50,011 nt of DNA from NCBI GenBank assembly GCA_002718655.1, contig PBFM01000023.1, forward strand, positions 17,426 to 67,436, read 5' to 3'. Position numbers and translations under genes: made by a program. This DNA is from Fidelibacterota bacterium (GTDB lineage: Bacteria > Fidelibacterota > Marinisomatia > Marinisomatales > UBA1611). The number at the start of each line of letters is the position of its first letter. The first letter of the stretch is position 1. The notes beneath the pieces are model-generated. The model did no database searches. It was not told the DNA's origin and worked only from the letters and a program-made list of their open reading frames with translations. Positions 33,408-41,573 of the stretch are shown one piece after another.

Positions 33408-35540
33408 ATGAAAAAATATTTATTAATTGGAGTGCTTATTATGAACTCTTGCAATCAGCCACTACCACTACCACCTAAAGCTTCAAAAAAGCCATATTCA
33501 ATGACCAACCATGGTGATACCAGAGTTGATGATTATTATTGGATGCGTCTAACAGATGAGCAAAAATTAACCAAGCCATACGATGACCATACTCAGGAAG
33601 TTGTTGATTATATTAATGCAGAAAATTCCTACACCCAAGCAAGTTTAGAGCACACAAAAGGATTCCAAGAAGACATTTTTGATGAGATAGTGGGGCGCAT
33701 TAAGAAAGATGACTCAACTGTTCCTTATATGCAAAACGGATATTATTACTATTCACGGTATGAAAAAGATAAAGAATATCGAATATATTGTAGAAAAAAG
33801 GGGAGTCTTGATTCAAGGGAAGAGATATTACTTGATGGAAATGAATTAGCACAGGGTTACGATTATTTTTCTATCGGAGGTAGAAGTGTTAGCCCCGATA
33901 ATAATTGGCTTGCATATGGGATTGATACACTTAGTAGAAGATTTTATACCATATATTTCAAGAATCTTCGTACGGGAAAAATCTTAGAAGAAACCATATC
34001 AAACGCACAAGGTAGTGTCGCTTGGGCTAATGATAACAAAACTGTTTTTTATACCTCTAAAAACAAGACAACTCTTCTATCCGAAAAAATATATAGACGC
34101 ACAATAGGGAAAGGTGCTGGTAATGATGAATTAATCTATCACGAGAAAGATAATGAATATTATATTGGAGTTGGTCGTTCAAAATCTGGTAGGTACATAG
34201 TAATATGGAACAGCAGTACTCTTGTGAGCGATTATCAATTAATTGACGCTGATAATCCTTATGGCAATTATGAGAACTTTACTCCAAGAGGTACAAAACA
34301 TGAATACTCCATAGTTCATTTCCGAAACAAGTTTTATATCTTAACTAATTGGGAAGCAGATAATAATAGATTAATGGAAACCTCTGAAAATGCGACTGAA
34401 ATGTCTAATTGGAAAGAGGTAATACCACATAATGACAAAGTACATTTATTAAATATGGAAATTTTTGACAATCATTTAGTCCTAAATGAAAGGCGCAATG
34501 GATTGAGAGGATTACGTATCATTAATCTTGCGAGTGGAGAAGAGCACTATGTTGATTTTGGAGAAGAAACGTATGCCGCATGGATATCCACAAACAAAGA
34601 ATTCGATACAAATATATTAAGATATAGCTATAGTTCCATGGTAACGCCGTGGTCAATCTATGATTATGATATGGATGAGAGAAAAAAAGTACTTATGAAA
34701 CAAGATGAGATAATTGGTGGCTATGATATGACCAATTATAATTCTAAAAGAATATATGCAACTGCAAGAGATGGAAAGAAAATTCCAATTTCACTTGTCT
34801 ACAATAAGAATAAAAAGACAGATGGACCTAATAATTTATTATTATATGGTTATGGTTCATATGGTAGTACTAGTGACCCATATTTTAGCATTCCACGATT
34901 AAGTCTTTTGGATCGTGGTTTTATTTTTGCAATTGCACATATCAGAGGGAGTCAGATATATGGAAGAGAATCATACGAAGATGGTAAGTTGTTAAATAAG
35001 AAAAATACATTTTATGATTTCATTGATGCCGGAAAATTTTTAATTGATAAATCTTATACGAGTAGTGATAATCTCTTTTGTTATGGAGGAAGTGCTGGAG
35101 GATTATTGATTGGAGCTGTGATAAACATGGAACCTGAAATGTGGAAAGGTGCCATCGCAGGAGTACCATTCGTTGATGTCGTAACAACAATGCTTGATCC
35201 ATCCATCCCTCTCACATCAAATGAATGGGATGAGTGGGGTGACCCGCGAGAAAAAGAGTTTTATGATTATATGTTATCTTATTCACCTTACGATCAGGTT
35301 CAGGGAAAAAAGTATCCGAATTTGCTTATTACATCTGGTTTTTTTGATTCCCAAGTTCAATATTTTGAACCTTTGAAGTGGATTGCAAAATTACGTGAAT
35401 ATTGGGAGGGTGATAATAAATTATATTTACATATGAATATGGACGCTGGGCATGGTGGTAAATCGGGAAGATTCAGATATTATAAAGAGGTAGCACTAGA
35501 GTATGCTTTTTTATTTGATATTGCAGAAATAGATAAATAG
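33408..35540 (+). CDS. Lipoprotein prolyl oligopeptidase/oligopeptidase B (S9A family)
   Basis: 710 residues. A short lipoprotein signal is seen with Cys15 (LIMNSC). The seven-bladed propeller domain (about 70-420) precedes the alpha/beta-hydrolase domain. The catalytic triad is S562 in YGGSAGGLL, D647 in SGFFDSQVQYFEP and H682 in DAGHGGKSGR. The YYWMRL start and the propeller-gate region fit the S9A group; the acidic residues that give oligopeptidase B its dibasic preference are plausible but were not checked. It trims short peptides, here probably in the periplasm or at the outer membrane. It is not part of an operon. Confidence 0.94.
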   Translation: MKKYLLIGVLIMNSCNQPLPLPPKASKKPYSMTNHGDTRVDDYYWMRLTDEQKLTKPYDDHTQEVVDYINAENSYTQASLEHTKGFQEDIFDEIVGRIKKDDSTVPYMQNGYYYYSRYEKDKEYRIYCRKKGSLDSREEILLDGNELAQGYDYFSIGGRSVSPDNNWLAYGIDTLSRRFYTIYFKNLRTGKILEETISNAQGSVAWANDNKTVFYTSKNKTTLLSEKIYRRTIGKGAGNDELIYHEKDNEYYIGVGRSKSGRYIVIWNSSTLVSDYQLIDADNPYGNYENFTPRGTKHEYSIVHFRNKFYILTNWEADNNRLMETSENATEMSNWKEVIPHNDKVHLLNMEIFDNHLVLNERRNGLRGLRIINLASGEEHYVDFGEETYAAWISTNKEFDTNILRYSYSSMVTPWSIYDYDMDERKKVLMKQDEIIGGYDMTNYNSKRIYATARDGKKIPISLVYNKNKKTDGPNNLLLYGYGSYGSTSDPYFSIPRLSLLDRGFIFAIAHIRGSQIYGRESYEDGKLLNKKNTFYDFIDAGKFLIDKSYTSSDNLFCYGGSAGGLLIGAVINMEPEMWKGAIAGVPFVDVVTTMLDPSIPLTSNEWDEWGDPREKEFYDYMLSYSPYDQVQGKKYPNLLITSGFFDSQVQYFEPLKWIAKLREYWEGDNKLYLHMNMDAGHGGKSGRFRYYKEVALEYAFLFDIAEIDK

Positions 35541-35565
35541 TTTATTTTACTATTAAAAAGTAAAG

Positions 35566-36672
35566 TTACAAAAGATGAGAATTCTTGTTAAGAAAGATCA
35601 TTTCATTAATTATAACTTTTATTACTCCTGCCGCTGGAATAGCAAAAAGCATACCTAGAGGACCTAATAGTGTGCCTCCTAATAAGAGTACTAACATTAC
35701 AACCATGGGATGCAGTCCAACACTATCTCCTACAACTATTGGTGTAATGAAATTATTATCGATTTGTTGAACAATTATAAACATTAATATTATGTCCAAT
35801 ATGTAAAAAGGCGAGGGCAATACACCAAGAATTTGATGGTTAAGTGCAATTTCACTTCCGACATTATTCATCAAAGCTATCATAATTGCCGGAATCATAC
35901 CAATGAATGGACCGACCATTGGAATTAAATTTGCTAGTCCTGCAATGATTCCAATAAAGACAACTAGAGTAACGTTTGCTCCAAGTTGATTTAGTGTGAA
36001 CAATCCAATAATTGATAAGATTGCAACGCTGCTTGCCGCCAGTATTTGTCCCCTAAGATATTTAGAAATTTGCTGCTCTATATTGTAAATCACTCTTAAT
36101 CCAACTTCAAGATATTTATTAGGTAAGAACCAAACCAATGATCGCTTAAAATCATGGTATTCAACCAAGAGAATTATTGTAAAGATTAATATCATAATCG
36201 TAATAAATAACAAGTTCCCCGCTGAACTAAGTAACGATAGAATATTTTGAAAAATATTTATCATTGAACTTTTAGCAATTGAAATCAATTTTTCACTTTC
36301 TGGAATTAAATTGGATAGAAAGTCAGGCAAATTATTTTTCATACTGGCAAAAAGACTCTCTACATTTGATGAAAATTCTTCTTTTTGAATCTTTTTGGTA
36401 AAGGTTTTTATCTGAAATCCTAGGTTTGATATAAAAGTTCCAAGGAATGTAATTGTTAAGGCGATGGTGGAAACCAAGATGAGAATCACACCTAATGCTC
36501 TTGACTTTATATGGCGCTCAAGATAATCAGCGGGTTGAAGAAATATTGTGGTAAATAAAAAAGCAAATATAAGCATTGCCATAATAGGTAAGATTAGTGG
36601 CAATATCTCCAAGCTCACTATTCCAACAAGTACAAACAATAACAATTTGTATATCTTTTGTACATAATTCAT
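35566..36672 (-). CDS. AI-2E family transporter (PF01594-type membrane protein)
   Basis: 368 residues with about eight membrane segments. The family core PMVGPFIGMIPAIMIALMN, then QQIDNNFITPIVVGDSVGLHP and LLGGTLLGPLGMLFAIPAAG is present almost perfectly. Members have been linked to export of autoinducer-2 precursors, and others to Na+ or H+ antiport, so the label does not fix the substrate. Translated 2 bp after the cyclic-nucleotide-binding gene, which may regulate it. The adjacent small TM protein is upstream in the same run. Confidence 0.9.
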   Translation of the reverse strand: MNYVQKIYKLLLFVLVGIVSLEILPLILPIMAMLIFAFLFTTIFLQPADYLERHIKSRALGVILILVSTIALTITFLGTFISNLGFQIKTFTKKIQKEEFSSNVESLFASMKNNLPDFLSNLIPESEKLISIAKSSMINIFQNILSLLSSAGNLLFITIMILIFTIILLVEYHDFKRSLVWFLPNKYLEVGLRVIYNIEQQISKYLRGQILAASSVAILSIIGLFTLNQLGANVTLVVFIGIIAGLANLIPMVGPFIGMIPAIMIALMNNVGSEIALNHQILGVLPSPFYILDIILMFIIVQQIDNNFITPIVVGDSVGLHPMVVMLVLLLGGTLLGPLGMLFAIPAAGVIKVIINEMIFLNKNSHLL

Positions 36673-36674
36673 TT

Positions 36675-37157
36675 TTAATTATTTTTTGTTAATTCTTCAT
36701 TTGTCTTGCGTAGTCTTTCTCCAAGAATCCTTGAAATATTCATTAAAATTACGTTTCCCAGTTCTGGAGATCTTTTCATTAGGGTTAGAAGATCGGTCCT
36801 AAAGAAACCAATTAATTTTGAACTCTCCGTAGCAATTGCAGATGCCATTCGAGGTTCTTCATCTATTAGCGCTAATTCGCCAAAGAAATCACCTGATTTA
36901 AATGTAGTTAGTATAGTATTTGAATCAGGTTCAAAAATATCGACCGCTCCATCTAGCAGTACATACATGCCTTCAGCCGGAGCATTCTTTTTAAAAATAG
37001 ATTCATCCTTTTTATAATCCCTTTGATGAGTGAGCCTTACTATTTCATATAATTCTTTTTGTGATAAATTTTCAAAAACAGCAACATTTTCTATGGTTTC
37101 AAGAATTGGATCAGCATTTTTATTTTTTCTGAAATAATTTTTATAGATTGGCTTCAT
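36675..37157 (-). CDS. Cyclic-nucleotide-binding domain protein (no DNA-binding domain)
   Basis: 160 residues holding one cNMP-binding beta-roll (about 30-145). The phosphate-binding cassette reads GDFFGELALIDEEPRMASAIA, close to the canonical FGE(L/A)AL-x(2)-x-PRxA, so binding of cAMP or cGMP is plausible. There is no helix-turn-helix, which sets it apart from Crp/Fnr regulators. The first 20 residues are basic and may contact a partner. It lies between the AI-2E family transporter and a small membrane protein on the same strand, which suggests allosteric control of the membrane transporter. Confidence 0.88.
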   Translation of the reverse strand: MKPIYKNYFRKNKNADPILETIENVAVFENLSQKELYEIVRLTHQRDYKKDESIFKKNAPAEGMYVLLDGAVDIFEPDSNTILTTFKSGDFFGELALIDEEPRMASAIATESSKLIGFFRTDLLTLMKRSPELGNVILMNISRILGERLRKTNEELTKNN

Positions 37158-37166
37158 TAAATCTAA

Positions 37167-37442
37167 CTACCCTTGGCTAGGGGTAAATGAGCTAGCGATA
37201 ATTATTTCAACAATAACAAAATATATACCAGCCATGAATTTTTCCCAAACTTTTGATTTGCTTTTCCAAGCCCAGTAAGTAAAAAGTATCCCATTGAAAA
37301 AGAAAACCCAAAGAGACAGTACGTTGATTGAAATTTTAAAATCATTAAAAAAAAGTAAAACGAAAAGTATTCCTAGTCCGATACTCACCAGAATGAATTC
37401 GGTAAAATAATGTATAAAGGCTATTTTTTTATTTTCATCCAT
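37167..37442 (-). CDS. Small three-helix membrane protein of unknown function
   Basis: 91 residues with three hydrophobic segments (about 13-30, 38-57 and 68-88), no catalytic motif and a C-terminal SSFTPSQG. It is 9 bp upstream of the cyclic-nucleotide-binding gene, same strand, so it starts that transcript. The family is not recognised. Gene status rests on frame, start codon, hydrophobic pattern and context. Confidence 0.6.
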   Translation of the reverse strand: MDENKKIAFIHYFTEFILVSIGLGILFVLLFFNDFKISINVLSLWVFFFNGILFTYWAWKSKSKVWEKFMAGIYFVIVEIIIASSFTPSQG

Positions 37443-37532
37443 TAAAAACCAAACCGTGGATATGGTGTTTTAAAATAAGATTTTTGACGATGATTCTAAT
37501 CACAGAAAATAACAAATATGATTTTTTAGTCA

Positions 37533-37991
37533 TTAATACGAATCACATTCACTCCACCAGTGGTCTCCGCATTCGCATTCATTCCCATTTTGGTCCCAAC
37601 ATTCTTTATCAATGTGCCATTCAAGAACTTTGCCATCTTTTGTTTTATTATCGTAAAAATATTCCGTGGCCTTGACCCCATTATCATACCAGTATGTCCA
37701 GAGACTATCTTTCTGGCCATTTTTATAAAAACCTTCTAATCGTTTATTGCCATTGTCATACCAAAAAGTCCATAAACCCTCTCTAAATCCATTCTTAAAT
37801 GTACCAACCATCGATTTTGGGCCGGTCATATGAAAAACCTCTTGCTTGATTAGCTCTAAACCATCAGGATTATCTTTATGGTAAGAGATACTGCTTATGT
37901 TTCCATTATTGTATGTTTCTACAGTTCTAGAAGTGTCACTTCCAAAAGCGAATGAGATAATAAATAATGTATTAATTATAATTTTTAACAT
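37533..37991 (-). CDS. Secreted MORN-repeat protein
   Basis: 152 residues with a signal peptide (MLKIIINTLFIISFAFG). At least three MORN-type repeats are visible: GTFKNGFREGLWTFWYDNG, NKRLEGFYKNGQKDSLWTYW and TEYFYDNKTKDGKVLEWH. The YwqK-type 'antitoxin' annotation often given to such proteins rests on weak evidence; no toxin is adjacent. A Cys-rich tail (CWDQNGNECECGDHWWSEC) may be disulfide-bonded or bind metal. MORN repeats contact lipids or proteins. It is single, with its promoter in the 219-bp spacer 37992-38210 shared with the divergent gene. Confidence 0.78.
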   Translation of the reverse strand: MLKIIINTLFIISFAFGSDTSRTVETYNNGNISSISYHKDNPDGLELIKQEVFHMTGPKSMVGTFKNGFREGLWTFWYDNGNKRLEGFYKNGQKDSLWTYWYDNGVKATEYFYDNKTKDGKVLEWHIDKECWDQNGNECECGDHWWSECDSY

Positions 37992-38210
37992 TTTAAGTAT
38001 GTAAATGCTACTTCGTAATCTACAAATGCAATATCATTATAAAAACTAGCACGTTCTGCTGATGAAAAAAACAAACATTCTTTTTTAGTCATGTCAATTT
38101 ATGAAGTGTATTTTTAGTATTAAATATCTTTTGGAACTCTCATAAATGCTTTCAATTAACAAGCGGGGGTACTTAATAATCTGTAATTAAATAAAGAAAA
38201 GGAGTCAAAA

Positions 38211-38552
38211 ATGAATTCATTTTTACAAGGATTAATTACCGGAGCTACACTAACAATCTTGTTCATTCTTTCCATTGGAGCGAACCAACGTTCAGTAGAT
38301 GTTGGTAGATATCAATATTATGTAGATAGTGATAATCTAACAAAGGAACACTATTCTCGTATTTTTGATACTGCTACTGGAGTCGTATATCATAAAAGCT
38401 TCATTCCAGGAGGAGAGCAGGTTGATTTGAAATGGGTCAATGAAGAAAGGATAGAAAGAAAACATTTTAGACCAGACTTAACAATATGGAAAAGTGAGTC
38501 TTGGGATGAATATAAAAGACTTTATGAAGAAAATAGGAATTTTAACGATTGA
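38211..38552 (+). CDS. Small membrane-anchored protein of unknown function
   Basis: 113 residues with an N-terminal helix (about 4-25, FLQGLITGATLTILFILSIG). The soluble part contains a short strand-rich unit (GRYQYYVDSDN, FDTATGVVYHKSFIPGGEQ) with the Y-x-x-F-D-x-x-T-G pattern often seen in small FCB-group envelope proteins. The AAGGAG ribosome site 6 bp before the ATG supports the start. No family is recognised. It is isolated between two divergent or convergent unrelated genes. Confidence 0.7.
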   Translation: MNSFLQGLITGATLTILFILSIGANQRSVDVGRYQYYVDSDNLTKEHYSRIFDTATGVVYHKSFIPGGEQVDLKWVNEERIERKHFRPDLTIWKSESWDEYKRLYEENRNFND

Positions 38553-38714
38553 TAAATTATTTTAAAGAGAAAAATTTAGTTGAACAGATGTTGGCAATTA
38601 CTATTTAAGGTAGGATTAATCTTTCTTCCATATAAATTTGATTTCCTATTTATTTCCAAACCCATTACCCGCAAACAATTCAAAAAATCAAAAAAAAATA
38701 ATTATGGTAAAGGT

Positions 38715-39989
38715 TTAGAGGAGAATCGTACTAATTAAAACTTCAACATCTAGGATGTCGATTTGGCCATCTTTATTTGCATCAGCTCTAAAAAGATGAT
38801 AGATGTTATGGATGTTGTTTACATTGTAAATATAATCGGCTATGTATTGTAGGTCGTATATGTCAATTCGAGAATCTAGATTAGTATCTCCACAAATAAG
38901 ATTCACCTCAAACGCCCAATTATTTTTTCGTACTTTATAGGCTCTATGGAAAAGTGGATATCTTATTTCTAATACTAAATTGTTAGCCGAGTCTACTTCT
39001 GATATCAATGCACCTTGATTACTTATGGTTCCCCAATTAATTAATGTGTTTCCATTTGGTAGGCGTTGAACACTTCCCATTGCAAGGCCTAGTATACTAT
39101 CAGGATGAATGTATTCCCATACTAGATTTGCAGTAAAGTTCTCTTCGTTTATTTCATATTCAATTGCTCTAGATATTGGAGGGCTATGAGTAACCCCATT
39201 ATCAAAAATTGTAATATTTCCATTGTTAATTCTTCTAGCATCATGTTGCATTTTAAATCCGTTTTTTGGATCATTGATAATTGAAAAATCATTCAACGGT
39301 CCCCCAAGGTGCCAGATAACATTACCATTAGTTCTATTTATTTTAATTATTTCATTGCTCCTCCTATTTGATACCAAGAGATTATCATCAAAGTCAACTT
39401 CAATGCTATTTACGTGCATCCAATTAATTATATCAGCCTCCAGATTAAGATTTGTATAATTAGATATGTCCAAGTTGTCCCACGCATTCCATTCAAATAC
39501 TAATTCATCATCAGAATTAAATTCTTGAATTACTACTATTCCTGTTATCCAGGCAACAGGTTGCCCGCCTTCGACAATGGTGCTCATGTTAACGAATAAT
39601 GAATCATAGGCCTGCAGTATGTAGTTACCATTGTTTAATATTTGGAAATCGTGGTAATCTGCAGATTGAGAATTCACACAAATCATGGTGTCAATCTCTT
39701 TCATGAATTCATTCATTAATATCCATGATTTGTTTAATCTGTCAAAATATGTCAGATAAGTCTGATTGACCTTGAAATCTAATCCCAAATTTCCACTGTT
39801 TATGTGCCATTGAACATTCAAGTTGCTGTCAATAATTGCCATATAGCGATTTTGATTGGACATCGTGTGTAAGATGATAGGTTTTTGATAAGGATTTTGA
39901 TTATGTATAATTTCAAAATTTGGATAGTCTTGTGAAGTTGAAATACCCATTCCAACCAGCAATGCTTTTAATATGTTTTTATATAGCAT
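38715..39989 (-). CDS. Arylsulfotransferase (ASST)-like secreted protein with C-terminal dockerin
   Basis: 424 residues. Residues ~25-360 look like the arylsulfotransferase/NHL-like propeller: repeated 'hDaRrl.nGNiTlfDNG'-type blades are visible as QHDARRINNGNITIFDNG, YHDFQILNNGNYILQ and SVQRLPNGNTLINWG. The C-terminal ~65 residues hold two calcium-binding dockerin-like repeats (GDTNLDSRIDIYDLQYI and ADANKDGQIDILDVEVLI), so it probably docks to or is exported with a cohesin-bearing partner or acts as a secretion tail. Activity cannot be inferred with certainty: many ASST-like proteins lack the catalytic His. It is a single gene; the desaturase-like gene is 313 bp away. Confidence 0.8.
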   Translation of the reverse strand: MLYKNILKALLVGMGISTSQDYPNFEIIHNQNPYQKPIILHTMSNQNRYMAIIDSNLNVQWHINSGNLGLDFKVNQTYLTYFDRLNKSWILMNEFMKEIDTMICVNSQSADYHDFQILNNGNYILQAYDSLFVNMSTIVEGGQPVAWITGIVVIQEFNSDDELVFEWNAWDNLDISNYTNLNLEADIINWMHVNSIEVDFDDNLLVSNRRSNEIIKINRTNGNVIWHLGGPLNDFSIINDPKNGFKMQHDARRINNGNITIFDNGVTHSPPISRAIEYEINEENFTANLVWEYIHPDSILGLAMGSVQRLPNGNTLINWGTISNQGALISEVDSANNLVLEIRYPLFHRAYKVRKNNWAFEVNLICGDTNLDSRIDIYDLQYIADYIYNVNNIHNIYHLFRADANKDGQIDILDVEVLISTILL

Positions 39990-40302
39990 AATTTAAAAAT
40001 GGGAACCATGAACACTATCTTTAATTGCATGGTAATAATAACTTATTTGAAAGCGTGAAACAAATAACATCTTCTTTTAAAAAAATTATAAAAACATTTG
40101 ATATTTTTATTATCTCAAATGGAATATGTAATTCCAGGAATCAAATTACTTTTCTTTCCTTATAAAATGAATGGAACTTTTATCTTTTTTTGGCATAAGA
40201 TTATTTCCAAGATAGAAAGACGGAGAAAAGTATTTTAAATCTCCTTGGTTTAGTAAAACCCGCATTACTTTTCTCCGTCTAAAACATATAAAAAGATTAT
40301 TC
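39990..40302. other. 313-bp non-coding spacer with a structured element
   Basis: No ORF of plausible composition in either strand. The spacer must hold the promoter of the ASST-like gene (minus strand) and the 3' region of the desaturase-like gene. The only notable element is the 15-bp inverted repeat at 40218-40280. The rest is AT-rich. Confidence 0.7.
40218..40280. repeat. Inverted repeat: 15-bp perfect stem with nested hairpin
   Basis: Arms AGACGGAGAAAAGTA (40218-40232) and TACTTTTCTCCGTCT (40266-40280) are perfect complements. The 33-base loop contains an inner pair GGTTT/AAACC (40247-40251 and 40256-40260). The T-run is weak, so it is not a standard terminator, though it could terminate the desaturase-like gene 23 bp upstream of it on the minus strand. 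A leader structure or a miniature mobile element are alternatives. Confidence 0.75.
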
Positions 40303-41553
40303 TCATATGGCTTTAAGTTTAAATGTATTATGATAATAATATGTTATTGAAAATGAAAGTAATGAATATAGAACCATTGAGCCGCCATAAATATATGTAA
40401 GTCCAAACCAATGAAAATCCTGAGAATATAACAAAACAAAAATGAAAAAGATTTTCATGAGCTCTGTTTTCATTGAATACCTTTTGTTATCTAATGTAGA
40501 TGTAAAAGAAAACACATGAAATATTATGAAAAATCCATAGCAATAGTTTAATCCCATAGTTTGCTTATGAATTATGGTGAAAAAGTGGAACATGGTTATG
40601 AGTGCAATATTTAGTTGAAAAAATGACCAGGCAATAAAATATGGAGACGTTATAATTGGTTTATATTTATTTTGATTGAAAGGATCAGTTATTGTATCAA
40701 TGGGGTACTTACTTTCTACATCTCTTGGACGCCATCCAGTGGGCATAAACCATATGCGTATTTTATCCCAGTATCTTTGTGCGTGATAAGCATCATTAAT
40801 CAATTGCCATAAGTGTTTGTAATTGATTAATACGGGGTTCCATGTTTTAGCAGGTCTTAGCATCCCATATACAGGTTTTACATCATTAAGCTCTGGCTGA
40901 AATGTGCCAAAAAGCTTATCCCATATAATGAATATTTGACCATAGTTCTTGTCTATGTATTCAGAATTAATTGCATGGTGAACTCTGTGATGCGATGGTG
41001 TAACAATTATATGCTCTAGCCATCCCATTTTATTTATAAGCTTTGTGTGATACCAGAACTGCATAAACAAATGTATTGGACCAAGAAAGGCAAATATTTT
41101 TGCTGGAACTCCTACCAATGCAGCTGGAATCATTAGTATTGCACCAAAGTGAATGGTTTCTGAAATTGATTGACGCAACGCACAGGAAAGATTGAACTCT
41201 TCGCTACTATGATGAATCGTATGCCTATTCCAAAATACGTTTACTCGGTGGTTTAATCTATGAAGCCAATATCCACTAAAGTCTTGAACGATGATTGCTA
41301 CAATGACTGCTAACCAAGTAGGTTGAATTTCAAAGAGCTTCATATGTTTTAAAAAAAAAGAATAGCTTACTAAAACGATACTGATTTTCATACCGTCCTT
41401 TGTGATATTAGTAATGCCAGAACTTAAACTTGAAATAATATCTGTAGAATTATTCACTTTCTTTTTAAGCATCTTTGATGCTATTTGTTCAATAATAATT
41501 AAGGATGTAAAGATTGGAATTACTATAAACAATGACTTAATAAAAAAACTCAT
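40303..41553 (-). CDS. Sterol desaturase/fatty acid hydroxylase family membrane enzyme
   Basis: 416 residues with several membrane helices. The three histidine boxes of the di-iron site are complete: HRLNH (98-102), HTIHH (111-115) and HHRVHH (188-193), with extra His at 161 and 169. This family hydroxylates or desaturates lipids, sterols and carotenoids; alkylglycerol monooxygenase is a close relative by overall layout. After residue ~250 there is an extra helical region of about 160 residues. The preceding gene, PNGase F-like, ends 20 bp upstream on the same strand, so they are likely co-transcribed. Confidence 0.9.
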   Translation of the reverse strand: MSFFIKSLFIVIPIFTSLIIIEQIASKMLKKKVNNSTDIISSLSSGITNITKDGMKISIVLVSYSFFLKHMKLFEIQPTWLAVIVAIIVQDFSGYWLHRLNHRVNVFWNRHTIHHSSEEFNLSCALRQSISETIHFGAILMIPAALVGVPAKIFAFLGPIHLFMQFWYHTKLINKMGWLEHIIVTPSHHRVHHAINSEYIDKNYGQIFIIWDKLFGTFQPELNDVKPVYGMLRPAKTWNPVLINYKHLWQLINDAYHAQRYWDKIRIWFMPTGWRPRDVESKYPIDTITDPFNQNKYKPIITSPYFIAWSFFQLNIALITMFHFFTIIHKQTMGLNYCYGFFIIFHVFSFTSTLDNKRYSMKTELMKIFFIFVLLYSQDFHWFGLTYIYGGSMVLYSLLSFSITYYYHNTFKLKAI

Positions 41554-41573
41554 GGTTATATCTTTATCTTTTG

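Noticed and set aside
37533-37991. Toxin-antitoxin system (YwqK-type label)
   Set aside because: The protein is a MORN-repeat secreted protein, and no toxin-like gene is next to it.
38020-38091. Small minus-strand ORF upstream of the MORN gene
   Set aside because: Only 23 codons before a stop, with no ribosome site; I at first read it as longer, but careful frame-keeping shows a stop.
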